Of a DNA stretch of 64,000 bases, positions 10,533 through 19,618 are shown one piece after another. The stretch covers positions 1 through 64,000 of the forward strand of contig NZ_BJXJ01000016.1 in NCBI RefSeq assembly GCF_007990935.1. The letters run 5' to 3'. This DNA comes from Vibrio sagamiensis NBRC 104589. Lineage in GTDB: Bacteria; Pseudomonadota; Gammaproteobacteria; Enterobacterales; Vibrionaceae. Numbering within the stretch: the stretch's first letter is position 1; each line of letters begins with the position of its first letter. Below the pieces are notes generated by a model that saw only the letters and a program-made list of their open reading frames with translations, was not told where the DNA came from and did no database searches. The translations under genes and the position numbers were made by a program.

Positions 10533-11747
10533 ATGGATAGAAGAAATGTATTAAAAACGGTGACTGCATTGTATGTTGCAGCTCTACCTTCATTAAATGC
10601 CATATCTAAAGTAATACCTGATGAAATTGCTTTAAAGTTAGGTAACTATGACTTAGATGCATTTGCTGGAGAGAATGTTTTCACAGATAGTGATGGCACT
10701 TTTGTTTTAACAGATCATCAATGGCTTCAGATACAAGCCTATATTGCGCATGCGTTATCCCTGCCAACCACAGCATTTGAATTCCAGCAAGAGTTCCAAA
10801 TTCCAACAGATATCGATATTGAGGGATTTCGCTGGCTAATGGATTGTTACACAGACCTTAAAGGTGATGCTGAAAGTTGGAACAATGTAACCTTTCCTAA
10901 ACTTATTACTAGCGTTGATGCGATGTCTGGTTGGTGCAGCTATTCAAGCCAAATTATGCAAGTAATATATATGTACATAGAAGAGCTTAAATATGCAGCC
11001 GAGATTAATAACTCGATTTTATTTGAAAATAACAAAACTCCGTTATTGCTTCTTCTAAATCAATTACTCGATTTTGCAATACCTCGTGCTGAAGAAGCAG
11101 ATCAACTTCGAGGTGAAATGATTACTTTTCAGAATCATCTTGCTCGGAAGAATATCGAATTAGATACCTTGGAGCACCAATATGACGATTTGATTGGTCG
11201 ATATGATGGTGATTCAATTAAAGAACATATTGAACAATTAAGAGTAGAAATTGATCAATTAAATAAAGAATACGCTAGGTTAGTGACAATCGCAGCAACA
11301 ACTCCTACCTATGCTTGGGTTCCCTTCTGGGGTTGGTTTATTGCTCCTGCTATCGCAGGTGTTTATGGCGCACAAGCAGCTGAAGTTAATCGACAACGAG
11401 AAGAAAAGCTTCATGAACTACATGCACTTGAAACCTCACTTGACCATGGAAAAAAAATTTTCCGTTCATGGAAATTAGCAAGGCAGAGTATCCACTCAAC
11501 ACATGAATTAATAGGGCCAGCTACAAACAGTCTTGGTCTTTTAATTGGTCAATGGCAGCTTTTTGAAACTTCTTTATCAAGCGTGATCAAATCCATTGAA
11601 GACCTTGATAGCAATTTAGGCAAAGACAATATCATTGCCGCTATTTTAGCTAAATTCACAGCAGAAAAATTAGAAAAAAATTGGTTAGCGCTTAGCCAAA
11701 AGTGTGACCAATTTATTGAGAGTATAACAATTGAAACATACCATTAA
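10533..11747 (+). CDS. XaxA/YaxA-like alpha-pore-forming toxin subunit, Tat-type signal
   Basis: 404 residues from the ATG at 10533, preceded by AAGGG at -10 to -6; an in-frame TTG at 10515 is a worse choice. The N-terminus DRRNVLK plus a hydrophobic stretch fits a twin-arginine signal peptide. The body is mostly alpha-helical. After the signal comes FVLTDHQWLQIQAYI...LSLPTT, which resembles the start of alpha-xenorhabdolysin A proteins. A long helical region follows, then a hydrophobic foot at about residues 253-281 (TTPTYAWVPFWGW...), then a second long helix. That is the head-and-tail layout of ClyA-superfamily pore formers. It is paralogous to the next gene, sharing the DQLNKEY, TTPTYAWV and SWKLA blocks. 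The family call rests on recalled patterns, not a search. Confidence 0.7.
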   Translation: MDRRNVLKTVTALYVAALPSLNAISKVIPDEIALKLGNYDLDAFAGENVFTDSDGTFVLTDHQWLQIQAYIAHALSLPTTAFEFQQEFQIPTDIDIEGFRWLMDCYTDLKGDAESWNNVTFPKLITSVDAMSGWCSYSSQIMQVIYMYIEELKYAAEINNSILFENNKTPLLLLLNQLLDFAIPRAEEADQLRGEMITFQNHLARKNIELDTLEHQYDDLIGRYDGDSIKEHIEQLRVEIDQLNKEYARLVTIAATTPTYAWVPFWGWFIAPAIAGVYGAQAAEVNRQREEKLHELHALETSLDHGKKIFRSWKLARQSIHSTHELIGPATNSLGLLIGQWQLFETSLSSVIKSIEDLDSNLGKDNIIAAILAKFTAEKLEKNWLALSQKCDQFIESITIETYH

Positions 11748-11758
11748 TGGAGATATTT

Positions 11759-13048
11759 ATGAAATTTAATAAACCAAAAGCTTTATGTTTATTGGTCGCT
11801 CTAGGCCTCCAAGCTAATGCAATAGCAATGACGCAACCAACAATTAAAAATGATTATTTTAATCAAAATAACACTTATGGATCTTATTCGCATACACAAG
11901 AAGATGAAGGCCGATTTATTCTTGGTAACCCGTCTGTCTTTAAAAATGAAGATGGATCTTTCGTGCTCACATCTGACGAATGGTACATGATTCAGCTATT
12001 TGCTAGTACAGCAAGCAGTTTGCCAATCACAGAAGATATGATGAGGCTACAATTCAAAATGTCTGACAACCAGAGTTTTGATGGTGTTTATACTCAACTT
12101 TTAGCTAGCTATCAACAAATACATGATAGTGCCGCTGCATGGCAAGACCATAATGGCTATCGAGATCAAATGGTTGGACTCGCTGGTCAATTAATAACAT
12201 ATTCAGACGATGTAGTGGATACCTCTAGCTTTCTAGTACAGTACACTGAAAAACTGGTAGAAGCAGCTGAAGAAGGAAAGATTACTGGTGATTATTCTGA
12301 CTTTGAAGATTATAAGTATCTAATAAAAGATGTCTTATCTGATATGCGTAAAGATACTTTGGAACTTCAAGAAAATTCAGCTTTCCTAGAAGAAAAACTC
12401 ACTGATTTTATAAATCTCCTTTCAACTCAGAGAGCATCTTTACAAACAATAGAAGAAAGTAATAAAGAGATTCTTGCTGATGACGGTTCAGCTTTACAAG
12501 AGAAGATTAAACGATTAATTGTTGAAAAGGATCAATTAAACGAAGAATATATTCGCTGGGTGAAAATATCCGCAACAACACCAACTTACGCTTGGGTTTG
12601 GCCTTGGGGAACCATTGCAGCAATATCCACAGCAGCGGCAGGTACCAATGAAGCTCTTCAATTAAAAGCAAAACTTGATGCGAAAAAAGCAGAGCTAGAA
12701 GAAGCAAATAAAGAACTAGATCATACACACGCCGTATATCAATCCTGGAAGTTAGCAACATCTAACATAGATAACATCTCAGAAAAAATGACTGATGCTT
12801 TAAGGTCGTTAGAGAAACTTCGTGGTGGATGGGAACTTATCTCAATTCAACTAGATGATGTTATTCCAATTATTGATGGAATAGATTCAGAAAACTGTTT
12901 GGATAAATCCAATGCATGGATAGCCGCAATGAAAACAGCTCGAGAAGTTGAAGCATTACAAGATGCATGGAGAGACATTGGTGGACTAGCCGAAAAGTGG
13001 GTTGCGAATGCATGGATAACTGAAGAAACCGCTTTCAAAATTAAATAA
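11759..13048 (+). CDS. Second XaxA/YaxA-like toxin subunit, Sec signal
   Basis: 429 residues from the ATG at 11759, which has GGAGA at a good distance; another in-frame ATG at 11747 overlaps the previous stop codon. A Sec signal peptide is visible (basic KFNKPK, then a hydrophobic stretch ending ANAIA). Past that the protein parallels its upstream neighbour: FVLTSDEWYMIQLFA...SLPIT, long helices, a hydrophobic foot at about residues 273-296 (TTPTYAWVWPWGT...), then SWKLA and a C-terminal helix. The pair therefore looks like a tandem duplication, with the first copy carrying a Tat-type and the second a Sec-type leader. Likely role: a pore-forming or membrane-binding component of a multi-part secreted toxin. 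Alternatives are Mak-like or Hbl-like subunits of the same superfamily. Confidence 0.7.
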   Translation: MKFNKPKALCLLVALGLQANAIAMTQPTIKNDYFNQNNTYGSYSHTQEDEGRFILGNPSVFKNEDGSFVLTSDEWYMIQLFASTASSLPITEDMMRLQFKMSDNQSFDGVYTQLLASYQQIHDSAAAWQDHNGYRDQMVGLAGQLITYSDDVVDTSSFLVQYTEKLVEAAEEGKITGDYSDFEDYKYLIKDVLSDMRKDTLELQENSAFLEEKLTDFINLLSTQRASLQTIEESNKEILADDGSALQEKIKRLIVEKDQLNEEYIRWVKISATTPTYAWVWPWGTIAAISTAAAGTNEALQLKAKLDAKKAELEEANKELDHTHAVYQSWKLATSNIDNISEKMTDALRSLEKLRGGWELISIQLDDVIPIIDGIDSENCLDKSNAWIAAMKTAREVEALQDAWRDIGGLAEKWVANAWITEETAFKIK

Positions 13049-13077
13049 TCGTGTCACCAGATAATTGTTATTAATTT

Positions 13078-13098
13078 AAGGAGGATTAACTCCTCCTT
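13078..13098 (+). promoter_or_regulatory. Intercistronic hairpin containing a perfect Shine-Dalgarno core
   Basis: AAGGAGGA-TTAAC-TCCTCCTT forms an 8-bp perfect stem in the 69-bp gap between the second and third toxin-like genes. It is followed by CTTTC, not a clean U-tract, so it is at best a partial terminator or attenuator. It could instead protect the upstream mRNA end or set the subunit ratio. The AAGGAGG is too far (more than 30 nt) from the ATG at 13118 to serve it directly. Confidence 0.5.
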
Positions 13099-13117
13099 CT
13101 TTCATATAGAGTACCAC

Positions 13118-15481
13118 ATGTTTAAGAAAAATACCTTATTATGCTATATGCTTTTCAGTTGTGGCTTTGCCAGTGCATCTCCATGGACAGATTATTATAA
13201 CATTGAAGAAAGTAAATATTATCCTAGTTCATACAAAGAAAAAGAAATATCAACCACCCATAATTCTGCAACGATTAGAGGTTTATACTTAGATACAAAT
13301 GATATATATGAAATTATTAACTCTGATGACTACCGGACAGTTAATATTTTTGCCGACACTATAAATATTAACAACCCATTACTTGCTAATATATCTGGTA
13401 AGAGTATATTTTTGATGGCAAGGACCATCGTTGGAGATAATTCAATAAACATTAATGTTTCTGATGAAAGTATATCTATTGTAAAAATTCTTGCTAATGA
13501 AATAAAAACGCACGTATCAGTTAATGATATGAACGGGTTTAATATTGTATCAAGTGACGCAGGCCGAAACTTTGAATATGTAAAATTTTCAGACTCCCCT
13601 GCAATGGTGTCACAGAATGACTCGTTAAATGCTACTGACTTTATCGAAGAAATAACTGATAATAAAACCATCTTTTTTGATCAGAGCTTTGATGCTGGTT
13701 CAGCCATTTTTGATCAATCACCTTCATTAAGCGCTTCTGTATTAGGTTGGAACTCTGAAACATTAGGGCAAACCAATGAAATTGTTAACACTAACACTGA
13801 TTTTGCTAACTTATACACTTCATTTAAATCGATGGAGATATTTGTAAAATCTAGTCAGAAAGCTGGTAATTATTTACCAAACTTAGACATGGATGTTTAC
13901 TCTGAAGCATACAACACCATATTATCTTCAATGGAAGCCTATCAAAGTGAACTTGATAAATTTGAAGATAGAAATACAGCCTTAGCTGAAAGGAAAGAGT
14001 CCGCTCAGCTCATGTTAGATCATTTAAACAGTGCTCTAAATGCCCAGCAAAACATCATCGATAACCAAAATAAAAAAATCGATGCATACAATAAAGTAGT
14101 CGATGACAGATCAATCGAATTTGAAAAACAAAAAGTATCTGTCGATGAAAAAGCAAGTGAATTCCACGATGGCCTGATTGCATATATGGTTCATGAAACC
14201 ATTAATGCTGCTTTTAACTGTTTATCAATCATTGCAGACATTGGTAGTGGGATTATTGGAGCTTATACCGGTAATGTTGGAGAAATTGCTGAATCAGCGT
14301 CAGACATGGCTGATGAACTTGGAGAAACCGCATCTATCGTTAAAAACCTTAAAAAGCTCTCAGACAATATCGCCAGTGTTAAAAAATTAGTTGATACGCT
14401 CAACTCAATTATCACCATGATTAGAGAACAAATGTACAATGCTGATCTACGTGAGCAAATGAAGTCAATCAACCTAGCTATTCCTGAACTTGAATCTTCT
14501 TCACTTACTTGGACGTTAACACAACAAGACATCAATACTAAGTTGTCCATTGCAGAAGCTTTACCAGTACCAGGCTCGAAACAATATCACGCAGCATTAG
14601 ATAAATTGATAACTTGGGGCTCCGCTATTACTGGTACTCAACTTGCTTTGATTCAAATGACGTCTAACGTAGTTGAACTCGAATTTCAAAAGAAAGCAAT
14701 TATGGAAGATATCACCCGTATTGAAGCGCTAATCGACAAGATAGGGACTGATCAAGAAGCGATGCTTGACGTAGAAAAGTACCTATTAAGAAGCTATAAC
14801 TTTTTTAAAAGGCCACTATACACGGCACAACTAAATTATAATGCAGCATACAAATACACGACCTTTAAAGATAGTAACGTTACACCTAAACTAAATGCCA
14901 CTTATCTGGAGTACAGTAAAGACCGTGTATTAATGCAACAGCAATTTGACGACTACATGTCTAGTTTGTCAGAATATGCTCAAGTATTCAGAAATAGTTT
15001 CGATTTAAATGACGCTGATGCTATAAAGAGCCTTAGAGAAACTGGGCAATTTTCAATTAATATTAGCCCTGATAACTATACAAACTTTGGTACTGGTTTT
15101 TTTGAGGGTGAAAACAGAATCCGCCTAGAAACTTTTGGTGTTGAGCTTATTGGCTCTGATTTGCCAGATACGCTTTACAAATTTCAAATTTCACACACCG
15201 GACAGTTTACTGATATCTATAAAGGTAATGAATTTGTCTTCAATGGCACATTAATTAACAAGTTCTTCTCATACGAAAAAGAGGGAGACATTCATAATAT
15301 TAATCAGGATGGAAACTTAGAAGAAGAGTTTAAGAGTTATACATTTAAGCCTAGTTTAATGTCGAATTGGACCATTAAACTGAAAAATTATGAGACGATT
15401 GATTTAAGTAAGCTTGAAAATATTAAGATCTCTCTACAAGGAAGTAGCATTACCACACCTTGGAGAAAAGACCTACCTTAG
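13118..15481 (+). CDS. Large helical exported protein with Tc-toxin-like C-terminus, putative third toxin component
   Basis: 787 residues. A Sec signal peptide (about residues 1-21, FASAS) is followed by a beta-rich segment (about 55-170) with repeating hydrophobic strands such as TVNIFADTININ and IFLMARTIV. Next comes a long coiled coil (about 260-350), a hydrophobic hairpin-like stretch (about 353-390, with NAAFNCLSIIADIGSGIIGAY) and more helices to about residue 630. The C-terminal ~150 residues (LRETGQFSINIS..., ENRIRLETFGVELIG, SNWTIKLKN...IDLSKLENIKISL) match my recollection of the conserved C-terminal beta domain of TcA components of insecticidal Tc toxins. The gene lies in the same operon as two XaxA-like subunits, so a pore-forming or delivery role is inferred. 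No catalytic motif seen. Confidence 0.6.
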   Translation: MFKKNTLLCYMLFSCGFASASPWTDYYNIEESKYYPSSYKEKEISTTHNSATIRGLYLDTNDIYEIINSDDYRTVNIFADTININNPLLANISGKSIFLMARTIVGDNSININVSDESISIVKILANEIKTHVSVNDMNGFNIVSSDAGRNFEYVKFSDSPAMVSQNDSLNATDFIEEITDNKTIFFDQSFDAGSAIFDQSPSLSASVLGWNSETLGQTNEIVNTNTDFANLYTSFKSMEIFVKSSQKAGNYLPNLDMDVYSEAYNTILSSMEAYQSELDKFEDRNTALAERKESAQLMLDHLNSALNAQQNIIDNQNKKIDAYNKVVDDRSIEFEKQKVSVDEKASEFHDGLIAYMVHETINAAFNCLSIIADIGSGIIGAYTGNVGEIAESASDMADELGETASIVKNLKKLSDNIASVKKLVDTLNSIITMIREQMYNADLREQMKSINLAIPELESSSLTWTLTQQDINTKLSIAEALPVPGSKQYHAALDKLITWGSAITGTQLALIQMTSNVVELEFQKKAIMEDITRIEALIDKIGTDQEAMLDVEKYLLRSYNFFKRPLYTAQLNYNAAYKYTTFKDSNVTPKLNATYLEYSKDRVLMQQQFDDYMSSLSEYAQVFRNSFDLNDADAIKSLRETGQFSINISPDNYTNFGTGFFEGENRIRLETFGVELIGSDLPDTLYKFQISHTGQFTDIYKGNEFVFNGTLINKFFSYEKEGDIHNINQDGNLEEEFKSYTFKPSLMSNWTIKLKNYETIDLSKLENIKISLQGSSITTPWRKDLP

Positions 15482-15501
15482 GTCTGATTCAATTGAACAA
15501 C

Positions 15502-15530
15502 CGCCAGCTCAAGCTGGCGATTTTATTTTC
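15502..15530 (+). terminator. Terminator of the toxin-like operon
   Basis: CGCCAGC-TCAA-GCTGGCG is a perfect 7-bp GC-rich stem with a tetraloop, followed by ATTTTATTTT. It lies 20 bp after the stop of the 787-residue protein. Confidence 0.85.
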
Positions 15531-15597
15531 AATTTTAAAAGCGGCTTCAATTCATTATTGTATATATTCATGTATCCAAAATAGACAACTAACTGCA

Positions 15598-15999
15598 CTA
15601 GGCTATTTGGGTTCTTAAATCATTTCCTAAAGTCGCTTGTTGAGCAATTCCTGTCCTTGCCTCTTTCATCGATTCTTTATTTTCCCTATAGCTGAACCAC
15701 AAATAAGTGACTGTAATTGAGAAAAACAAGTAAGACAAAGCAAACACCATAGGAGAGGTAATTATTTGCTGAGATAGGCCATATGCTACACCTGAAATAG
15801 TGATCGCTAACTTTGATAACATACCACAAATCAACAAAAACAAGGCCAATTCAGGGAATAGAGAGCTACGGAATGTAAACCAGTAACAACTTCCTACAGC
15901 TAAAACAGCTACCGTAAAACCAAATAAAAAAGAGTGAAAGTGTCCAGCTGATAGAACGCCAGCCAAGATAGAAGACAATACGATCAAAATTAATTTCAT
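15598..15999 (-). CDS. Small four-helix membrane protein, unknown function
   Basis: 133 residues if translation starts at the ATG at 15999, which has AGAGG at a proper distance; an upstream in-frame ATG at 16026 has none. Four hydrophobic segments are visible (LILIVLSSILAGVL; FLFGFTVAVLAVGSCYWF; LALFLLICGMLSKLAITI; VFALSYLFFSITVTYLWF), then a polar C-terminal tail. I recognise no family. It converges with the toxin-like operon and diverges from the MFS carrier. Confidence 0.65.
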   Translation of the reverse strand: MKLILIVLSSILAGVLSAGHFHSFLFGFTVAVLAVGSCYWFTFRSSLFPELALFLLICGMLSKLAITISGVAYGLSQQIITSPMVFALSYLFFSITVTYLWFSYRENKESMKEARTGIAQQATLGNDLRTQIA

Positions 16000-16550
16000 T
16001 ATTACCTCTGATAAAGTTGAAAGCACCCTTTCAATATTGAAAACTCAATTTCCACATAATGTGACGGATATAATTCATAAATTCAAGTTTATTTTTTCAT
16101 CATTCTCTTTAAAAAAAATAAAATTAACATTAGACAAACAAAACAACCACATCTGCTTACAAAAAAAGATATTTTTAACTAAAAAAGTGTACTAGGAGCT
16201 TGTTTATAATTTAATGTTATACATTTTGTTAACAAAAAAATTGAAACATTTTGTTTCATTAACGCCCTAAAGCTCACTAAATGTCTTATTTATAAATAAT
16301 CACTAAAATACTTAATATGACTGCCAATAAAATAAAAAACAAAACAAAAACATAGGCAACAAATAATTTACAAAAATTCATTAAATCAGATTATTTTTGT
16401 TTTAAAGTTTAATAAAAGGATTCCATTCGGCAGCTTATTGGTTATAATCCGCGCCAATCTAGGTTTGAACTCATTTGTGAAAACTTATTTTTACCACCCC
16501 TCTTTTTAACACCTCTAGCTTATCAGCAAGAGATATAACTGAGATTAAAC
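16000..16550. promoter_or_regulatory. Long AT-rich divergent intergenic region with promoter for the MFS gene
   Basis: About 550 bp without a gene, rich in A/T runs. A perfect TATAAT at 16443-16448, about 100 bp before the MFS start, with TTCCAT 16 bp upstream, is a plausible sigma-70 promoter reading right. No operator was recognised. Confidence 0.45.
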
Positions 16551-17783
16551 ATGAACAAGATTGATAAAGCGATGCGCATCCTGTTGGCAGGGTTCTGTAT
16601 CAACCTTTGTTTAGGCATCCTGTATGCATGGAGTGTCTTCAACAAAGCCTTAGTAACTGAATCTGGCTGGAGTGCTGCAGAAGCATCTGCGCCTTATGCG
16701 ACCGCAACCATTACTTTTTCAATTTGTTTATTGGTCGCCGGGGTTTTACAAGATCGAATGGGTCCACGTCTTATTCTAATACTAGGTACCGCTCTAACTG
16801 GATTAGGTATGATTGCATCTGGATTTGTTGATTCACCATTGATGCTTAATATTACTTTCGGCATTATCACTGGTGCTGGTATTGGCTTTGGCTATGCCTG
16901 TCTGTCACCATCAGCGATGAAGTGGTTTCATACCTCTAAGAAAGGAATGGTTAATGGTATTATCGCAGCTGGCTTTGGACTAGCGGCCATCTATTTGGCA
17001 CCTCTTACAGCAGCATTAATCAATAGCATGGGCATCCAAACTAGCTTTATTATACTTGGTATTGGAATTCTTGCTGTCGCAGTACCGTTAGCTGCAACTA
17101 TAAACAATCCACCAGCAGGCTTCAAACCAACTGAACCACAGTTGAAGCAAGGGCAAACGGCTAAAATACTAAAAAACACCCAAGATCTTTTATGGAAAGA
17201 TATGCTTAAAACACCACAATTTTACGCTTTGTGGATTATGTATGCATTAGCTGCGTCTGTTGGATTAATGATCATTGGTAACATTACGACAATTGCGACG
17301 GTTCAAGCGAGTCTACCAAATGCGGTTTACTTAGCTTCTATTCTTGCTATCTTTAATTCTGGAGGCCGAGTTGCTGCTGGGATCCTAGCAGACAAGATTG
17401 GTGGTGTTCGAACGCTATTACTTGCTTTCATTCTCCAAGGCATCAATATGGTTTTGTTCTCAGCATTCGATACTGAATTTACATTGATCATCGGTACTGC
17501 CATTGCAGCAATTAGCTACGGCACTCTGCTAGCTGTATTTCCTACGTTGACTGCTGAGTTTTATGGCCTTAAAAACTACGGTACTAACTATGGTGTATTA
17601 TACACGTCATGGGGTATCGGTGGTGCTATCGGTGCTGCCGTAGTAGGACTATCAGTCGCAAATGGTGAGGGCTATACATTAGCTTACACTATCTCTGCAG
17701 CGATGATGGCAGTGTGTATTATTCTCGCATTAATCACTAAGCCATTATCAGAAGCTAAAATTACAAAACTCAAAAATGCTTAA
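16551..17783 (+). CDS. MFS transporter, oxalate/formate antiporter (OFA) family
   Basis: 410 residues with about 12 membrane segments. LGILYAWSVF near the N-terminus, followed by GVLQDRMGPR in the first cytoplasmic loop, is typical of the OFA branch of the major facilitator superfamily (OxlT, YhjX). The second half has a matching GRVAAGILADKIGG loop. Family substrates are small monocarboxylates or dicarboxylates (oxalate/formate, lactate, pyruvate); the sequence does not tell which. It stands alone, with its own promoter region and a strong terminator. Confidence 0.85.
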   Translation: MNKIDKAMRILLAGFCINLCLGILYAWSVFNKALVTESGWSAAEASAPYATATITFSICLLVAGVLQDRMGPRLILILGTALTGLGMIASGFVDSPLMLNITFGIITGAGIGFGYACLSPSAMKWFHTSKKGMVNGIIAAGFGLAAIYLAPLTAALINSMGIQTSFIILGIGILAVAVPLAATINNPPAGFKPTEPQLKQGQTAKILKNTQDLLWKDMLKTPQFYALWIMYALAASVGLMIIGNITTIATVQASLPNAVYLASILAIFNSGGRVAAGILADKIGGVRTLLLAFILQGINMVLFSAFDTEFTLIIGTAIAAISYGTLLAVFPTLTAEFYGLKNYGTNYGVLYTSWGIGGAIGAAVVGLSVANGEGYTLAYTISAAMMAVCIILALITKPLSEAKITKLKNA

Positions 17784-17830
17784 AGCCACAGATTTTTAAG
17801 ATCTATGCGATAAACATTGATTTGAGCAAT

Positions 17831-17867
17831 AAAAAGCTTAACCTATTATAATAAGTTAAGCTTTTTT
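17831..17867 (+). terminator. Terminator after the MFS gene
   Basis: AAAAGCTTAAC / GTTAAGCTTTT forms an 11-bp stem with a 12-nt AT-rich loop and ends in a T-run. The A/T flanks make it usable on either strand. Confidence 0.85.
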
Positions 17868-17875
17868 ATCTGACT

Positions 17876-19495
17876 ATGAATAATATTAATGAACTTGCTC
17901 CTGATTATTATCTAAGCAACTTCTATAAATTGCTCCATCACACATCTACTTGGTATCAGGACCTATTAACCGTTGAAGAACAGCAATGGTTTTCGCATTT
18001 TCATCAATTATCCCACCATGCTCAATGCCTTTTAGTTCGACTACTTAGTAGAAAAGGGACTTTTTTCCGGAGCGATAAGTTTAATTATCATGAAATTGAT
18101 GATCTTCAAGCTTGTCTGTTTGAGCTAGAACACTTGAAGTTTATCGAACTATCACCTCACCTATCAAATCGTGAGCTTGCATCTCAGTTATTAACTAAAC
18201 CAGAAATCTTGCGCATTTTTCCTCAACTACCAAGGACCCTCAAAAAAAACAACTTAATTGAGAGCCTTAGTGAGCAAACCTTTAAACACTTGGATACTCT
18301 TGATTTTACAATCATTAAGTTGAACTCAGCTCATATTATCGAGGTTCTACTAACACTATTTTTTGCTAATGCACGACAAGATCTTAGTCAGTTTGTTTTA
18401 ACTGATATCGGCGTACACAGATTTGAAAGCTATCCATTAAGTAAAACATTACGATTTTTTGATGATAGGCAACAAGTAGAACAACTCATGCTACTCGGTT
18501 CACTGTCTGATCTTTATTTTCAGAGCAACCGAAAACAGGTCTCTAACCTTGAGCAACTCATTAACTCGCTGCCCGAAGCCATTAATCACAATTACTTAGA
18601 CCGTAAAAGAGAACAGTTGATAAATCGTATTGCTCGTGATTATGAACGATTGGGCTATTTTGATACCGCATTAAGTTTATTCCGCCAAACCTCATTACCT
18701 CCAAGTCGAGAACGTCAAGCCCGCATTCACGATAAGTTAGATCAGAATGAGCACTTTACCCATTTGGTCAGTGAAATGCTCAATCATCCACTTGATGTCT
18801 CTGAGCTCGAGATAGCAAAAAAATTGGATCAACGCGCACGACGAAAGCAAGGGTTATCCAAAGTTCACTACCGTAAACCCGCGTATCACTCTGAACATAT
18901 TGAGCTTGATTTATCAAAACAACGTGTTGAGTTATCAGTTAAAAATCATTATGAATCTTTAGGCTGGACTGTTTTTTACACTGAAAATACACTTTTAAAT
19001 GGCTTACTTGGTTTAACAATTTGGGACGCAATTTACTCTCCTGTTGAAGGAGCATTCATTAATCCTTACCAGTCTCGCCCACTTGATTTTTATCACGAAA
19101 GCTTTACTGTTAAGCGAAAGTCGATGATAGAAAAATCATTCAATGATCTTCATCAAGGTCAAATAAAACATTTACTAAATATTTTTATTCTAAAGCAGGG
19201 TATCAGTAATCCGCTTGTTCAATGGTCATATCTCACTAAAGAACTGATTAGTCTAGCATTAACTCATATACCCTGTGATACATTAATCAAACTTTTTAAG
19301 ATTCAGCTAAGTGATTTAAGACTTTATCGTAATGGTATGCCTGATCTAATTGCTTTTAAAGAAAGCAAATTTAAATGGATTGAAGTCAAAGGCCCAGGTG
19401 ATAAACTCCAAGACAACCAATTGCGTTGGATAGGTGTTTTTAACCATTTAAACCTTCCATTTTCAGTATGTTACGTGTCACAGAAAGAGTTTTAA
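17876..19495 (+). CDS. FAN1-like VRR-NUC domain nuclease
   Basis: 539 residues. The C-terminal VRR-NUC (PD-(D/E)XK-type) domain shows GMPDL (about residue 487) and EVKGPGDKLQ (about 502-511), the catalytic signature of FAN1/KIAA1018 nucleases. The N-terminal part resembles the SAP-like and TPR-like regions of FAN1. Bacterial FAN1 homologues cleave 5' flaps and act on crosslink-repair intermediates. All key residues of the D...ExK motif are present, so it should be active. The ATG at 17876 lies directly downstream of the MFS terminator with a poor ribosome site. Confidence 0.85.
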   Translation: MNNINELAPDYYLSNFYKLLHHTSTWYQDLLTVEEQQWFSHFHQLSHHAQCLLVRLLSRKGTFFRSDKFNYHEIDDLQACLFELEHLKFIELSPHLSNRELASQLLTKPEILRIFPQLPRTLKKNNLIESLSEQTFKHLDTLDFTIIKLNSAHIIEVLLTLFFANARQDLSQFVLTDIGVHRFESYPLSKTLRFFDDRQQVEQLMLLGSLSDLYFQSNRKQVSNLEQLINSLPEAINHNYLDRKREQLINRIARDYERLGYFDTALSLFRQTSLPPSRERQARIHDKLDQNEHFTHLVSEMLNHPLDVSELEIAKKLDQRARRKQGLSKVHYRKPAYHSEHIELDLSKQRVELSVKNHYESLGWTVFYTENTLLNGLLGLTIWDAIYSPVEGAFINPYQSRPLDFYHESFTVKRKSMIEKSFNDLHQGQIKHLLNIFILKQGISNPLVQWSYLTKELISLALTHIPCDTLIKLFKIQLSDLRLYRNGMPDLIAFKESKFKWIEVKGPGDKLQDNQLRWIGVFNHLNLPFSVCYVSQKEF

Positions 19496-19618
19496 TCACC
19501 TTCCTATCAAAACGAGATAAAGATCACATTTATCAATTAACTCAAAACCTGCTCTATATTACTCCACATGAGGTTCTATACTCCTGTTGAGAATCATGAT
19601 GATCAAGAGGGGGTTCTC

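Noticed and set aside
12507..12761. 84-codon minus-strand ORF inside the second toxin-like gene
   Set aside because: Opposite strand of a well-supported coding frame, with no independent start signal.
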